A DNA stretch of 64,000 nt from CADEED01 sp039931065. Its GTDB lineage: Bacteria > Pseudomonadota > Gammaproteobacteria > Steroidobacterales > Steroidobacteraceae. The notes beneath the pieces are model-generated. The model worked only from the letters and a program-made list of their open reading frames with translations, had not been told where the DNA came from and did no database searches. A program made the translations under genes and the position numbers. The stretch's first letter is position 1, and each line of letters starts with the position of its first letter. Location of the stretch: NCBI GenBank assembly GCA_039931065.1, contig JBDTSP010000012.1, positions 62,001-126,000 on the forward strand. The letters are read 5' to 3'. Positions 54,748-63,158 of the stretch are shown here, piece by piece.

Positions 54748-55053
54748 TCAGCTCTGCTGGGCCTTCGCCGTGCGCTCCATCAGCGCCAGCGCTTCCTTGA
54801 TGAGCGCGCGGCAGGCCTTGGCGGCGCCATCGGCGTTGCCGTTCCTGATGGCGCGATAGATCTTGTCGGGCGTGTCGTAGTCGGCGAGCGCACCCTTCGC
54901 CTTGTTCGTCAGGCGAATCGAGAATCGCAGCGCCGTTTCGACGATCGGCGTGAGCTGGTGATAGAAGCGGTTGCCGCTGATTTCGAGAATCGTTGCGTGA
55001 AAGGCGATATCGGCCGCCACCGGGTCGAAGTGCCCGCTGATCGCACCCTTCAT
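54748..55053 (-). pseudogene. FCD-domain regulator, N-terminus missing
   Basis: The 101 residues match the C-terminal part of GntR/FadR-type FCD domains: VAADIAFHATILEISGNRFYHQL with its metal-binding Asp/His, and a last His replaced in the NADGAAKACRALIKEAL helix. The winged helix and the first FCD helices are missing, and a stop codon lies a few codons upstream in the same frame, so this is a 5'-truncated gene. GntR/FCD proteins such as DgoR control galactonate genes, so this was probably the local regulator. The 131 bases upstream, up to the next gene's stop, hold no gene. Confidence 0.7.
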
Positions 55054-55184
55054 CGGCGATCAGGACATGCGGCTCACCGCCCGCCGGCTCCAGTAGTTAG
55101 ATAAATACCGATGGCGACCAGCCGCACACCCGATCGGGGTCGACGCCAACCACTTTTTGCCCGCGTTCGACTCCGTGCGCCAGC

Positions 55185-55940
55185 TCAGACCGTTTCTTCG
55201 ACGCCTAACTCCTTGAGGATCGCCACGCGCAATGCCTGCGCTTCCGGGCTCGACAACTTGCGCGGGTGCTCGAACGGCACGTCGAACGAAGCCTGTATAC
55301 GCGCCGGCCGAGGTGACAACACCAGGATTCGATCGGCGACGTGAATCGCTTCTTCGACGTCGTGCGTGATCAGCATGACCGTGAGTCTTTCCTGCGCGAG
55401 GATGCGCAGCAGTTCGTTCTGCATCCGCAGGCTCATGAGGGCATCGAGTGCCGAGAACGGCTCGTCCATGTAGAGGATCTCGGGCCTCACCACGAGAGCA
55501 CGCGCGATCTCGGCGCGCTTCAACATGCCACCTGACAACTCGTGTGGATAGTTGTTCTCGAATCCCTTGAGGCCGACCATCGCGGCGTATTCGTCCGCCA
55601 GCGCCTCGCGATCGCTCATCTCGTCAGGCAGACCGAACAACAGGTTCTGCTTCACGGTCAGCCACGGAAATACCGAACCCTGCTGCGTGATCAGCACGCC
55701 CTTTGGATTCGGCTTCAGGCGCGGCTTGCCGTCGACCAGCACCGCGCCCGAATCCGGCGCGAGAAAGCCCGCCATGATGTTCATCAGCGTGGTCTTGCCG
55801 CAGCCGGAAGGACCCACGATCGCGACGAACTCGCCGTCGCCGACCTTGAAATCGAGGTCCGCGATGACTTCGAGCCGGCCTTTGTCCGCGGCAAAACCCT
55901 TGCGGACGTTCTGCACCACGAGCTTGGACTTAATGAACAT
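55185..55940 (-). CDS. ABC transporter ATP-binding protein, nitrate/taurine type
   Basis: 251 residues of the SsuB/TauB/NrtD group: Walker A GPSGCGKTT, Q-loop ITQQGSVFPWLTV, signature LSGGMLKR, Walker B ILYMDEPFSALD and the switch His in ITHDVEEA. It is the last gene of the five-gene operon and overlaps the permease by 11 bases. Confidence 0.93.
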   Translation of the reverse strand: MFIKSKLVVQNVRKGFAADKGRLEVIADLDFKVGDGEFVAIVGPSGCGKTTLMNIMAGFLAPDSGAVLVDGKPRLKPNPKGVLITQQGSVFPWLTVKQNLLFGLPDEMSDREALADEYAAMVGLKGFENNYPHELSGGMLKRAEIARALVVRPEILYMDEPFSALDALMSLRMQNELLRILAQERLTVMLITHDVEEAIHVADRILVLSPRPARIQASFDVPFEHPRKLSSPEAQALRVAILKELGVEETV

Positions 55941-56688
55941 AGCGCCACCGCACGATCTTCATGCTCTCCAGCAATCTCATGGAGCCGTCGAGCATGAGCC
56001 CGATCAGGCCGATGATGATCATCCCTGCGATCACCAGGTCGTATCGATTGCCGGCGTTGCGTGAGTCGATGATCAGGTACCCGAGACCGGAATGAAGCGC
56101 GATCATTTCGGCGGCGACCACCACGAGCCAGGCCACGCCGAGTCCGATCCGCATTCCGACGATGATCTGCGGCAACGTCGCCGGGATCACGACCTGCAGA
56201 AAAAGCTTCTTGCGTGTCACGCCGAAGTTGTCCGCCGCGCGCAGGTACCGTTTCTCGATGGTGTGCACGCCCTCGGTGGTCTGCACGATCATCGGGAAGA
56301 CCGAGGCGATGAAGATCAGGTAGATAGGCGAGGCGTTGCCGATGCCGAACCACAGGATGGCGATCGGGATCCACGCAATCGGCGAGATCGGCCGCAGGAT
56401 CTGGAACACCGGGTTCAGCGTGACGAACGCGCCGCGCACCCAGCCCATCCACAGCCCGAGCGGAATCGCGAACGCCACGGCGATGCCGAAACCCGCGCCC
56501 ACGCGCATCAACGAGGCGCCGATGTGTTCCCACAAGGTGCCGTCCTTGACGAGTTCCGCCGTGCCGGTGACGACTCCCCACGGCGTGGGAAAAATCACGC
56601 TCTTGGTCGCCACCACTGCGGCCCACCAGATGCCCACCACCACCGCGAGCACGACGATCGATGGCAACGCCTGCTTTGCACCCTTCAT
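55930..56688 (-). CDS. ABC transporter permease, nitrate/taurine type
   Basis: A 252-residue inner-membrane protein of the BPD_transp_1 family with six spans and the coupling loop EGVHTIEKRYLRAADNFG...KKLFLQVVIP. The start is the ATG at 56688, whose four-base overlap with the cupredoxin stop (ATGA) shows translational coupling; the upstream frame is a shadow of the cupredoxin gene. Confidence 0.93.
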   Translation of the reverse strand: MKGAKQALPSIVVLAVVVGIWWAAVVATKSVIFPTPWGVVTGTAELVKDGTLWEHIGASLMRVGAGFGIAVAFAIPLGLWMGWVRGAFVTLNPVFQILRPISPIAWIPIAILWFGIGNASPIYLIFIASVFPMIVQTTEGVHTIEKRYLRAADNFGVTRKKLFLQVVIPATLPQIIVGMRIGLGVAWLVVVAAEMIALHSGLGYLIIDSRNAGNRYDLVIAGMIIIGLIGLMLDGSMRLLESMKIVRWRYVH

Positions 56689-57116
56689 CTTGTTCTGTTC
56701 TCCCACCATTCCCGTAAGCGCCAGCGAATCTTCGACCACGGCATCACTGGCTTCTCTTCCACCAGGATCGTCATCTGTCCACTCGCGTGTGCCGTACACG
56801 CGAAGTTGTAACTCGACGCTTTCTCGAACGGCAGCCGGAAACTCTGGCCCGGCATTATGATGGTCGGGCCGAAAACCTGCGGCACTTCGTCGAGATTTCG
56901 CAGCAGCAACACGTCATTGACCCCGAGCGTCAGCCGTATTCGCGCCGGCAGGATCTCTACTTTGTCGCCGGCCATGCGGCGCGCGTAGGTGCCCTTCGGA
57001 ATCTCGAACAACTCGTCGTGTGTCGGCACCTCGATGGGCGCGAAGCCGGCCCATCCGAGCACAGCGACGGTCGCGCCGATCAATGGCCAGGCGATGATCC
57101 GAACGCGCCGGTTCAT
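56685..57116 (-). CDS. Membrane-anchored cupredoxin-like protein
   Basis: 143 residues: an N-terminal span (IIAWPLIGATVAVLGWAGF) and a cupredoxin domain. The C-terminal copper loop FACTAHASGQM has the C-x2-H-x4-M spacing of type 1 copper sites. In the strand where the first His ligand is usual, the sequence reads NLDEVPQVFG, with Gln where a His would be expected, so the site would be atypical. It overlaps both neighbours by four bases. It may hand electrons or copper to a partner in the periplasm. Confidence 0.75.
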   Translation of the reverse strand: MNRRVRIIAWPLIGATVAVLGWAGFAPIEVPTHDELFEIPKGTYARRMAGDKVEILPARIRLTLGVNDVLLLRNLDEVPQVFGPTIIMPGQSFRLPFEKASSYNFACTAHASGQMTILVEEKPVMPWSKIRWRLREWWENRTR

Positions 57117-57721
57117 TCACTCAGCAGGATCTTGAGGTCATGCACGAAATCGTCGGACGGGTGCCCGTAGGGCATGACGGCGCGCAGGCCGCCCTTCCGG
57201 TCGACCAGGTAGATGGATGAGGAATGACCGATGGTATAGCTGCCGTCCGCATTCGTGTTCTTGACCGAGCTGATGCCCCAGCTTTTTTCGGCCGCATCGA
57301 TCTGCGTGCGCGAGCCCACGCCGCCCACGAAAGTCGGGTCGAAGCTGCCGAGGAACTTCTTCATCTGCGCCTCATCGTCGCGCTCGGGGTCGACTGTGAC
57401 GTACACCACCTGCACATCCGCACCCGCCGCACCTAACTTCTTACGCGCGCCCGCCAGTGTCGCCAACGTGATCGGGCATACCTCGCCGCAATTGCTGAAG
57501 CCGAAGGCGACCAGCACCGCCTTGCCACGAAAACGCGTCAAGGTGAGCGGCTTGCCGTCGGATCCCTGCAGGGCCAGCGCCGGCGCCGGCATCACCGGGC
57601 TCAACGTGCCGGCCTTGAACAGGTCGGGCGGCGCGGCGAGCCGCATCGGTTCGGCGGCCGAGGCAATCGCCATGACCAGAGCGATGACTAACAACAATGC
57701 GCTGGCCTGAGACGGCTTCAC
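57113..57721 (-). CDS. SCO1/SenC-type copper chaperone or thiol protein
   Basis: A 202-residue protein starting with GTG at 57721: a signal peptide or anchor (ASALLLVIALVMAIASA), then a thioredoxin fold with the copper/redox pair CGEVCP and the distal His in IGHSSSIYLVD. SCO proteins mature the CuA site of cytochrome oxidase; here the gene is in an ABC transporter operon instead of beside oxidase genes. Four-base overlaps lie on both sides (GTGA and ATGA). Confidence 0.93.
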   Translation of the reverse strand: MKPSQASALLLVIALVMAIASAAEPMRLAAPPDLFKAGTLSPVMPAPALALQGSDGKPLTLTRFRGKAVLVAFGFSNCGEVCPITLATLAGARKKLGAAGADVQVVYVTVDPERDDEAQMKKFLGSFDPTFVGGVGSRTQIDAAEKSWGISSVKNTNADGSYTIGHSSSIYLVDRKGGLRAVMPYGHPSDDFVHDLKILLSE

Positions 57722-58752
57722 AGCGGGATCTTCGCGGCTTTCGCCTGCTTCACGAAACTGTCGTCGATATAGGTTTCGTACGCGATCGGGTGCTTGATGG
57801 TGCCGGCCTCGATCGACAGCTGCATGAGATCGTCGAATTCCTCGCGGATCATGCGCAGGTCGCCGTAGGTCACGCGGTCGGTCGGGTTTTCCATCACGAA
57901 CCTGAGGATGTTGGGATCCTGGTTGAAGAAACCCTTGCCCGCGGCGATGGCGACGGCCTTGTTGCGGTTCTCCTGATTCTCGTCGAGCCAGATTCCCGCG
58001 CCCTGGATCTGGTTCACCAGGTCCTGGACCATTTGCGGTTTTTCCTGGATCAACTCTTCGCGCACCGTGAGACAACAACAGATGTAGTTGCGCCACTCGT
58101 CTCGCGTCATGCGCAGAATCCGTGCGTAGCCAGCGCGCTGTGCGGCGGCGCCGAACGGCTCACCGGTGCAATACGCGTCGACAGCCTTCGCATACAACGC
58201 CGCCGGCATGTCGGGCGGCGGCATCTCGGCGATCTCGATGTCCTTCGGCGTCATGTTCTCGCGCGCCAGCATTTTGCGCAGGAACAGGAAGTCGACCGCG
58301 AAGCGGCTCGGAATCGCGATGCGTTTGCCGCGCAGGTCGGCGAACGTCTGATACGAGGAATCCTGTCGCACCATGATCACGGCGCCCGAACGATGGCCGA
58401 GCGAGACGATCTTCACGGGAATTTTCTTGTCGGCGAGATCCATTACGAGCGGCGCGAGCATGTACGCGGCCTGGATGCGATTCGACATCAAGGATTCCTT
58501 GATCTCGGGCCAGCCGCTGTACTTGCTGTATTCGAACTTGAAATCGTTGTCCGCCGTGCCCGCCGTGATGCTCGCCAGCTTGCCGACGCAGGCCACGGGC
58601 AGCGTGAGATTGCAGGTCACCGGCAGTCCGCCAACGCTGAGCGATTCGCGGCTGGCGCCTTTGTCGTCCGCGCAGCCGTGCAGCGAAAACGGCAATGCAG
58701 CGGCGAGCGCGCCCTGCAGTATTTGTCGGCGTCCGATGGAGTGAGCGTTCAA
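57718..58752 (-). CDS. ABC transporter substrate-binding lipoprotein
   Basis: About 344 residues of the NMT1/NrtA-like group (FADLRGKRIAIPSRFAVDFL; AAGKGFFNQDPNILRFV). With a TTG start at 58752 the N-terminus has a twin-arginine motif (GRRQILQGAL) and a lipobox (SLHGC, Cys27). The longer frame, to 58878, would overlap the start of the divergent GMC gene, so it is rejected. A CCC run (ICCCLTV, middle of the protein) is unusual for a periplasmic protein and could bind metal. First gene of the operon. Confidence 0.85.
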   Translation of the reverse strand: MNAHSIGRRQILQGALAAALPFSLHGCADDKGASRESLSVGGLPVTCNLTLPVACVGKLASITAGTADNDFKFEYSKYSGWPEIKESLMSNRIQAAYMLAPLVMDLADKKIPVKIVSLGHRSGAVIMVRQDSSYQTFADLRGKRIAIPSRFAVDFLFLRKMLARENMTPKDIEIAEMPPPDMPAALYAKAVDAYCTGEPFGAAAQRAGYARILRMTRDEWRNYICCCLTVREELIQEKPQMVQDLVNQIQGAGIWLDENQENRNKAVAIAAGKGFFNQDPNILRFVMENPTDRVTYGDLRMIREEFDDLMQLSIEAGTIKHPIAYETYIDDSFVKQAKAAKIPL

Positions 58753-58871
58753 GGCGATGAATTTGGCCGGGTGTTCCGGTCGGTAGCGAAAGTGCGCGGC
58801 AGCGTAGCCCGAGAAAGCATAGCTTTCGACTATTGCCGTGGCCGGCACCGCGCCTAGAATCCAGTCCCAAT

Positions 58872-60653
58872 ATGTCATTCATCTCAGCGGCGGAAGCCGA
58901 CAAGAACACCTACGACGTCATCGTCGTCGGCTCCGGTGCGGCGGGCGGACAGACCGCCTACACGCTGACCATGGACGGCGCGAAAGTCCTGATGCTCGAA
59001 GCGGGCCGGAACTACACGCCCGCCACCGAGACTCCGATGCTCCAGACCAACGCCGAAGCGCCCCTTCGAGGCGCGGGTACGCCCGAGAAGCCGTTCGGCT
59101 TCTGGGACGCGACCATCGACGGCGGCTGGCAGGTCCCCGGCGAGCCGTATTCGAGCGCTTCGGACGATCCGGCGCGACAGTTCGTATGGTGGCGCGCGCG
59201 CATGTTGGGCGGCCGCACCAATCACTGGGGCCGCATCTCCCTGCGCAACGGGCCGTACGACTTTAAACCGCACACGCGCGACGGTCTCGGTTTCGACTGG
59301 CCGATGAACTACGAGGACCTCGCGCCGTTCTACGACAAGGTCGAGATGTTGATCGGCGTGTATGGCGAAAACGATGGCCTCGAGAACACGCCCAGTTCGC
59401 CGGCCGGCGTCCTGTTGCCGCCACCGAAGCCGCGCGTCAGCGACCTTCTGGTCAAGCAACGCGCCGGGCGCCTGAAGATCCCCGTGGTCGCCGGACATCG
59501 CGCGGTGTTGACCACGCGGCTCGACAGCGCGCGTATCCCGAAGCTGCTGCACCCGGGCAATGCCAATGCGCAGAAGATCCTCGCGCAGGATATGAGCGCG
59601 CGCAGCGCCTGCATCTGGGCGACGCCGTGCGGCCGCGGCTGCTCCATCCGGGCTAACTACCAGTCGACGACCGTGCACCTGCCGCCGGCGCTTGCCACCG
59701 GCAATCTCGACATCGTGACCGACGCCATGGTGCGCGCGGTCACCAAGCGCCCCGACGGCCGCGCGGAAGGCGTGGTTTTCATCGACCGCAAGACGGGCGC
59801 AGAACATCGCGTGAAGGCGCGCGTGGTCGTGCTGGCGGCGAGCGCGCTCGAATCCGTGCGCATCATGCTCAATTCCGGCGTCGCCAATTCGAGCGGCAAG
59901 GTCGGCAAATACATCATGGACACGGTGGGCGCCAATTTCGGCGGCCAGGTGCCGCTGCTCGAGAACATGCCGGCGCACAACGAAGACGGCGCCGACGGCG
60001 GCCACATGTACGTGCCGTGGTGGCTGTACAAGGAGCAGCTCGCCGGGAAGTTGGGCTTCGCGCGCGGATATCACATCGAATTCGGCGGTGGCCGCACCAT
60101 GCCCGGCATGGGCGCCGGCGCCGGGCTCGAGTGGCTCAACGGCGGTAGCTACGGCAAGAAGTTCAAGGAAGACGCGCGGCGTTATTACGGCTCGTTCGTC
60201 GGCTTCGCGGGCCGCGGCGAGATGATCCCCAACGACGATTGTTACGCCGAGCTCGATCCGGCGCTCAAAGACAAATTCGGCATTCCGGTGCTGCGTTTTC
60301 ACTGGAAGTGGTCGGAGCACGAACTCGGACAGGCCGCGCACATGCAAAAGACCGCCGCCGAAATCATCGATGCGATGGGTGGCCGCATGCCGAGCGCTCC
60401 GCTCAACGGCGAGAAGGCCATCAAGCAGGGCGGCATCATCATTCACGAAGTGGGCGGCGCGATGATGGGCAACGACCCCACGAAGTCCGTAACCAACAGC
60501 TTCGGGCAGAGCTGGGACATGAAAAATCTGTTCATCACCGACGGCGCCACGCTCTGCTCGAACGCGGACAAGAATCCGACGCTCACCATCATGGCGCTGG
60601 CCTGGCGCTCTTCGGAACACATGTTGGGGCTCATGAAGCGGAAGGAGCTTTGA
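58872..60653 (+). CDS. GMC-family FAD-dependent oxidoreductase
   Basis: A 593-residue flavoprotein. The N-terminal dinucleotide motif is VIVVGSGAAGGQTAYT (Gly20, 22, 25), with LEAGR and RMLGGRTNHWGR next, and the C-terminal catalytic region has HEVGGAMMGNDP and NPTLTIMALAWR. It fits the large subunit of membrane sugar-acid or sugar dehydrogenases that work with a gluconate 2-dehydrogenase subunit 3. It has no signal peptide, so it may be exported by hitch-hiking on the Tat signal of the next gene's product. Divergent from the ABC operon. Confidence 0.93.
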   Translation: MSFISAAEADKNTYDVIVVGSGAAGGQTAYTLTMDGAKVLMLEAGRNYTPATETPMLQTNAEAPLRGAGTPEKPFGFWDATIDGGWQVPGEPYSSASDDPARQFVWWRARMLGGRTNHWGRISLRNGPYDFKPHTRDGLGFDWPMNYEDLAPFYDKVEMLIGVYGENDGLENTPSSPAGVLLPPPKPRVSDLLVKQRAGRLKIPVVAGHRAVLTTRLDSARIPKLLHPGNANAQKILAQDMSARSACIWATPCGRGCSIRANYQSTTVHLPPALATGNLDIVTDAMVRAVTKRPDGRAEGVVFIDRKTGAEHRVKARVVVLAASALESVRIMLNSGVANSSGKVGKYIMDTVGANFGGQVPLLENMPAHNEDGADGGHMYVPWWLYKEQLAGKLGFARGYHIEFGGGRTMPGMGAGAGLEWLNGGSYGKKFKEDARRYYGSFVGFAGRGEMIPNDDCYAELDPALKDKFGIPVLRFHWKWSEHELGQAAHMQKTAAEIIDAMGGRMPSAPLNGEKAIKQGGIIIHEVGGAMMGNDPTKSVTNSFGQSWDMKNLFITDGATLCSNADKNPTLTIMALAWRSSEHMLGLMKRKEL

Positions 60654-60655
60654 AC

Positions 60656-61285
60656 ATGGATCGCCGTACCACCATCAAATGGGTGTTCGCGGCCGCCGCG
60701 ACCGCACCGTCGTTGCAGTTCTCGTTCGCCGGCGACGCCGCCGTGCGCGACGTTCCCGCGAACCAGAAGGGCTACGGCACCGACCCCGACCTCATGAAGG
60801 AATGGAAAGCGGGCGGCCCGTGGCCACTGACGCTGACCGCCGCCGCGAAACTAACTACCGCCGCCATGTGCGACCTGATCATTCCCGCTGACGATCATTC
60901 GCCCGCGGCCACGTCGGTCGGCGTGGTCGATTTCATCGACGAGTGGGTGAGCGCACCGTATCCACAGCAGCGCGGCGATCGCGACATCGTTCTGCCTGGT
61001 CTCATCTGGATCGAGGCCGAGTCGCAGCAGCGTTTCAGCAAGGCTTTTCCCTCGTTGAGCGACGCGCAGAAAACGGCGATCGCCGATGACATCTGTTCGC
61101 CCGGCAAGGCGGCTTCACAGTTTCAAACCGCGGCGAAGTTCTTCGCGAAGTTCCGCGATCTGGCCGCCGGCGGCTTCTACTCGACACCCGTAGGTTGGAA
61201 AGATCTCGGTTACGTGGGCAATGTGTCGCTCGAGAAATTCGACGGCCCGCCAGTCGAAGCACTGAAGAAGGCCGGTCTCGCCTGA
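60656..61285 (+). CDS. Gluconate 2-dehydrogenase subunit 3 family protein
   Basis: 209 residues: a twin-arginine-type start (MDRRTTIKWVFAAAATAP) and the subunit 3 domain (LTLTAAAKLTTAAMCDLIIPADD, then VGVVDFIDEWV). Such subunits carry the GMC large subunit across the membrane. It starts two bases after the GMC stop, with GGAG about nine bases before the ATG. The cytochrome c subunit often found third is missing here, so electrons must leave by another route. Confidence 0.9.
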   Translation: MDRRTTIKWVFAAAATAPSLQFSFAGDAAVRDVPANQKGYGTDPDLMKEWKAGGPWPLTLTAAAKLTTAAMCDLIIPADDHSPAATSVGVVDFIDEWVSAPYPQQRGDRDIVLPGLIWIEAESQQRFSKAFPSLSDAQKTAIADDICSPGKAASQFQTAAKFFAKFRDLAAGGFYSTPVGWKDLGYVGNVSLEKFDGPPVEALKKAGLA

Positions 61286-61292
61286 TGCCGCG

Positions 61293-62003
61293 TCAGCGGC
61301 TGGCCGTCGCCTGAGCTACCGCCCACACCTCCACCTGCCTGACCCCCGCACCTAACAACACGGCGCGCAGTTCTTGTGCGGTGCTGCCCGTGGTGACCAC
61401 GTCATCCACGAGTGCTACGTGCCCCGCCTCGAACAAGCGGCGCGCTGCACGTTTGCCGGAGATGGCGAACGCGCCGCGCACGTTGCGACGTCGTTCGCCC
61501 ATGTCGAGAGCGGTCTGCGAAGGCGTGTCTCGAATGCGGCGGAGCGCGTGTGGCGCCCGCGGGATCTCGAGCATGCGGCCGGCGTAACGCGCCAGCGCCG
61601 CGGCCTGGTTGAATCCGCGTTCGCGCAGCCGCGCGATATGCAGCGGCACGGGCACGAGTAGTTTGGGCATCGGCGCGCCGCGCTCTTGCGCCGCCTGCGC
61701 CAGCAACACGCCGAGCACCCGCGCGTTGGCGAGCACGCCCTGGTATTTCAGCCGCCGGATCAGGTCGTCGACCGGATGTTCAAACCGGAATGCGGACACG
61801 TCGCCGCTCGAGTGTTCGGTATTCCACGGCAGGTCATCTCGGCAGAAGCCGCACAGGTCCAGATCGAGGGACGCGCCCTCGAACCCGCACAGGCAGCAAC
61901 GCGGGGGGAAGAGCGTCGTGGCCATGAGCCGCGAGAGCCGCCTTGCCGCCGTCAACCGCCATGAGCCCCGACGGTTGACAATGCGATTGCCGCTCCCGAA
62001 CAT
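61293..62003 (-). CDS. comF: ComF family amidophosphoribosyltransferase-like protein
   Basis: A 236-residue protein with an N-terminal four-cysteine zinc region (CCLCGFEG and LCGFC), the RLKYQG motif, VPVPLHIARLRERGFNQAAAL and the PRPP loop VALVDDVVTTGSTA. Relatives take part in natural transformation or DNA handling. An ATG 26 codons later (MATTLFPPRCCLCG) is an alternative start. It is next to bioB and divergent from it, a layout common in gammaproteobacteria. Confidence 0.93.
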   Translation of the reverse strand: MFGSGNRIVNRRGSWRLTAARRLSRLMATTLFPPRCCLCGFEGASLDLDLCGFCRDDLPWNTEHSSGDVSAFRFEHPVDDLIRRLKYQGVLANARVLGVLLAQAAQERGAPMPKLLVPVPLHIARLRERGFNQAAALARYAGRMLEIPRAPHALRRIRDTPSQTALDMGERRRNVRGAFAISGKRAARRLFEAGHVALVDDVVTTGSTAQELRAVLLGAGVRQVEVWAVAQATASR

Positions 62004-62072
62004 GCAGCGAGTTTCGACGCGGCCGGACCCACTGACCAGCCGGAAAACCGTTGTAAATCAACAGATAAAGGG

Positions 62073-63158
62073 ATGAGCATGACCGACACGACGCGGCACG
62101 ATTGGACCATCGATGAGGTCGAGCAGCTGTTCGCGCTGCCCTTCGCAGACCTCATGTTCCGCGCGCAGGAGGTCCATCGCGCCAACCACCCTCACAACGC
62201 CGTGCAGATGAGCACGCTGCTTTCCATCAAGACCGGGGCCTGCCCCGAAGACTGCGCGTACTGCCCGCAGTCCGTCCGGTACGAAACCGGCCTCGAACGC
62301 GAAACACTCGTGCCACTCGATGAGGTTCGTACGCGCGCGCAGGCGGCGAAAGACGCTGGCGCAACGCGCTTTTGCATGGGCGCCGCCTGGCGTTCGCCCA
62401 AGAAGAAAGATGTCGAAGCAGTCGCCGCGATGATTCGCGAGGTGCGCGCGCTCGGTATGGAAACCTGCGCCACGCTCGGGATGCTGACGCCCGATCAGGC
62501 GCATGAGTTGAAAGACGCTGGCCTCGATTACTACAACCACAACGTCGACACCTCGCCCGAGTTCTACGGCGAGATCATCACGACACGCACGTATCAGGAT
62601 CGGCTGGATACTCTCGCCGCCGTACGCGACGCCGGCCTGAATGTCTGCTGCGGCGGCATCGTCGGCATGGGCGAAACCACGCGTGATCGCGCCTCCATGC
62701 TCGCGACGCTCGCGAATCTTCCGCAGCATCCCGAGAGCGTGCCGATCAACCAACTGGTGCGCGTGCCGGGCACCCCGCTCGCAGGTGCAGCCGCGGTCGA
62801 CCCTTTCGATTTCGTGCGCACGATTGCCGTCGCGCGCGTCGTGATGCCGAAGGCCTTCGTGCGCCTGTCGGCGGGGCGCGAAGTCATGGCTGACGAACTG
62901 CAGGCGTTGTGTTTCCTGGCCGGTGCCAATTCCATTTTCTACGGTGAGAAACTGCTGACCACGGGGAATCCAGATGTCGCGCGCGATCGCGCATTGCTCT
63001 CGCGGCTGGGAATCGATCCGCTGGTGCCGCCGGGTCTCGCGGCGCGCGCGGAATCGGACGGGCATTCTGATGAGGACGAAGAGCACGTGCATGGTCCCGG
63101 TTGCTCGCACGCGGCGCCGCGTCCGGGGGCGGCATGCAACGCGACCCGGCAGCGCTGA
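62073..63158 (+). CDS. bioB: Biotin synthase
   Basis: Inserts sulfur into dethiobiotin. A 361-residue radical SAM enzyme: cluster motif CPEDCAYC, the YYNHNVDTS segment, and CCGGIVGMGET. It ends in an acidic, His-rich tail (DEDEEHVHGPGCSH), which is not part of the catalytic core and could bind metal. It overlaps bioF by 25 bases. Confidence 0.97.
   Translation: MSMTDTTRHDWTIDEVEQLFALPFADLMFRAQEVHRANHPHNAVQMSTLLSIKTGACPEDCAYCPQSVRYETGLERETLVPLDEVRTRAQAAKDAGATRFCMGAAWRSPKKKDVEAVAAMIREVRALGMETCATLGMLTPDQAHELKDAGLDYYNHNVDTSPEFYGEIITTRTYQDRLDTLAAVRDAGLNVCCGGIVGMGETTRDRASMLATLANLPQHPESVPINQLVRVPGTPLAGAAAVDPFDFVRTIAVARVVMPKAFVRLSAGREVMADELQALCFLAGANSIFYGEKLLTTGNPDVARDRALLSRLGIDPLVPPGLAARAESDGHSDEDEEHVHGPGCSHAAPRPGAACNATRQR

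Noticed and set aside
58753..58878. Longer form of the ABC binding protein
   Set aside because: It would overlap the start of the divergent GMC gene and place the Tat/lipoprotein signal about 50 residues inside the protein.
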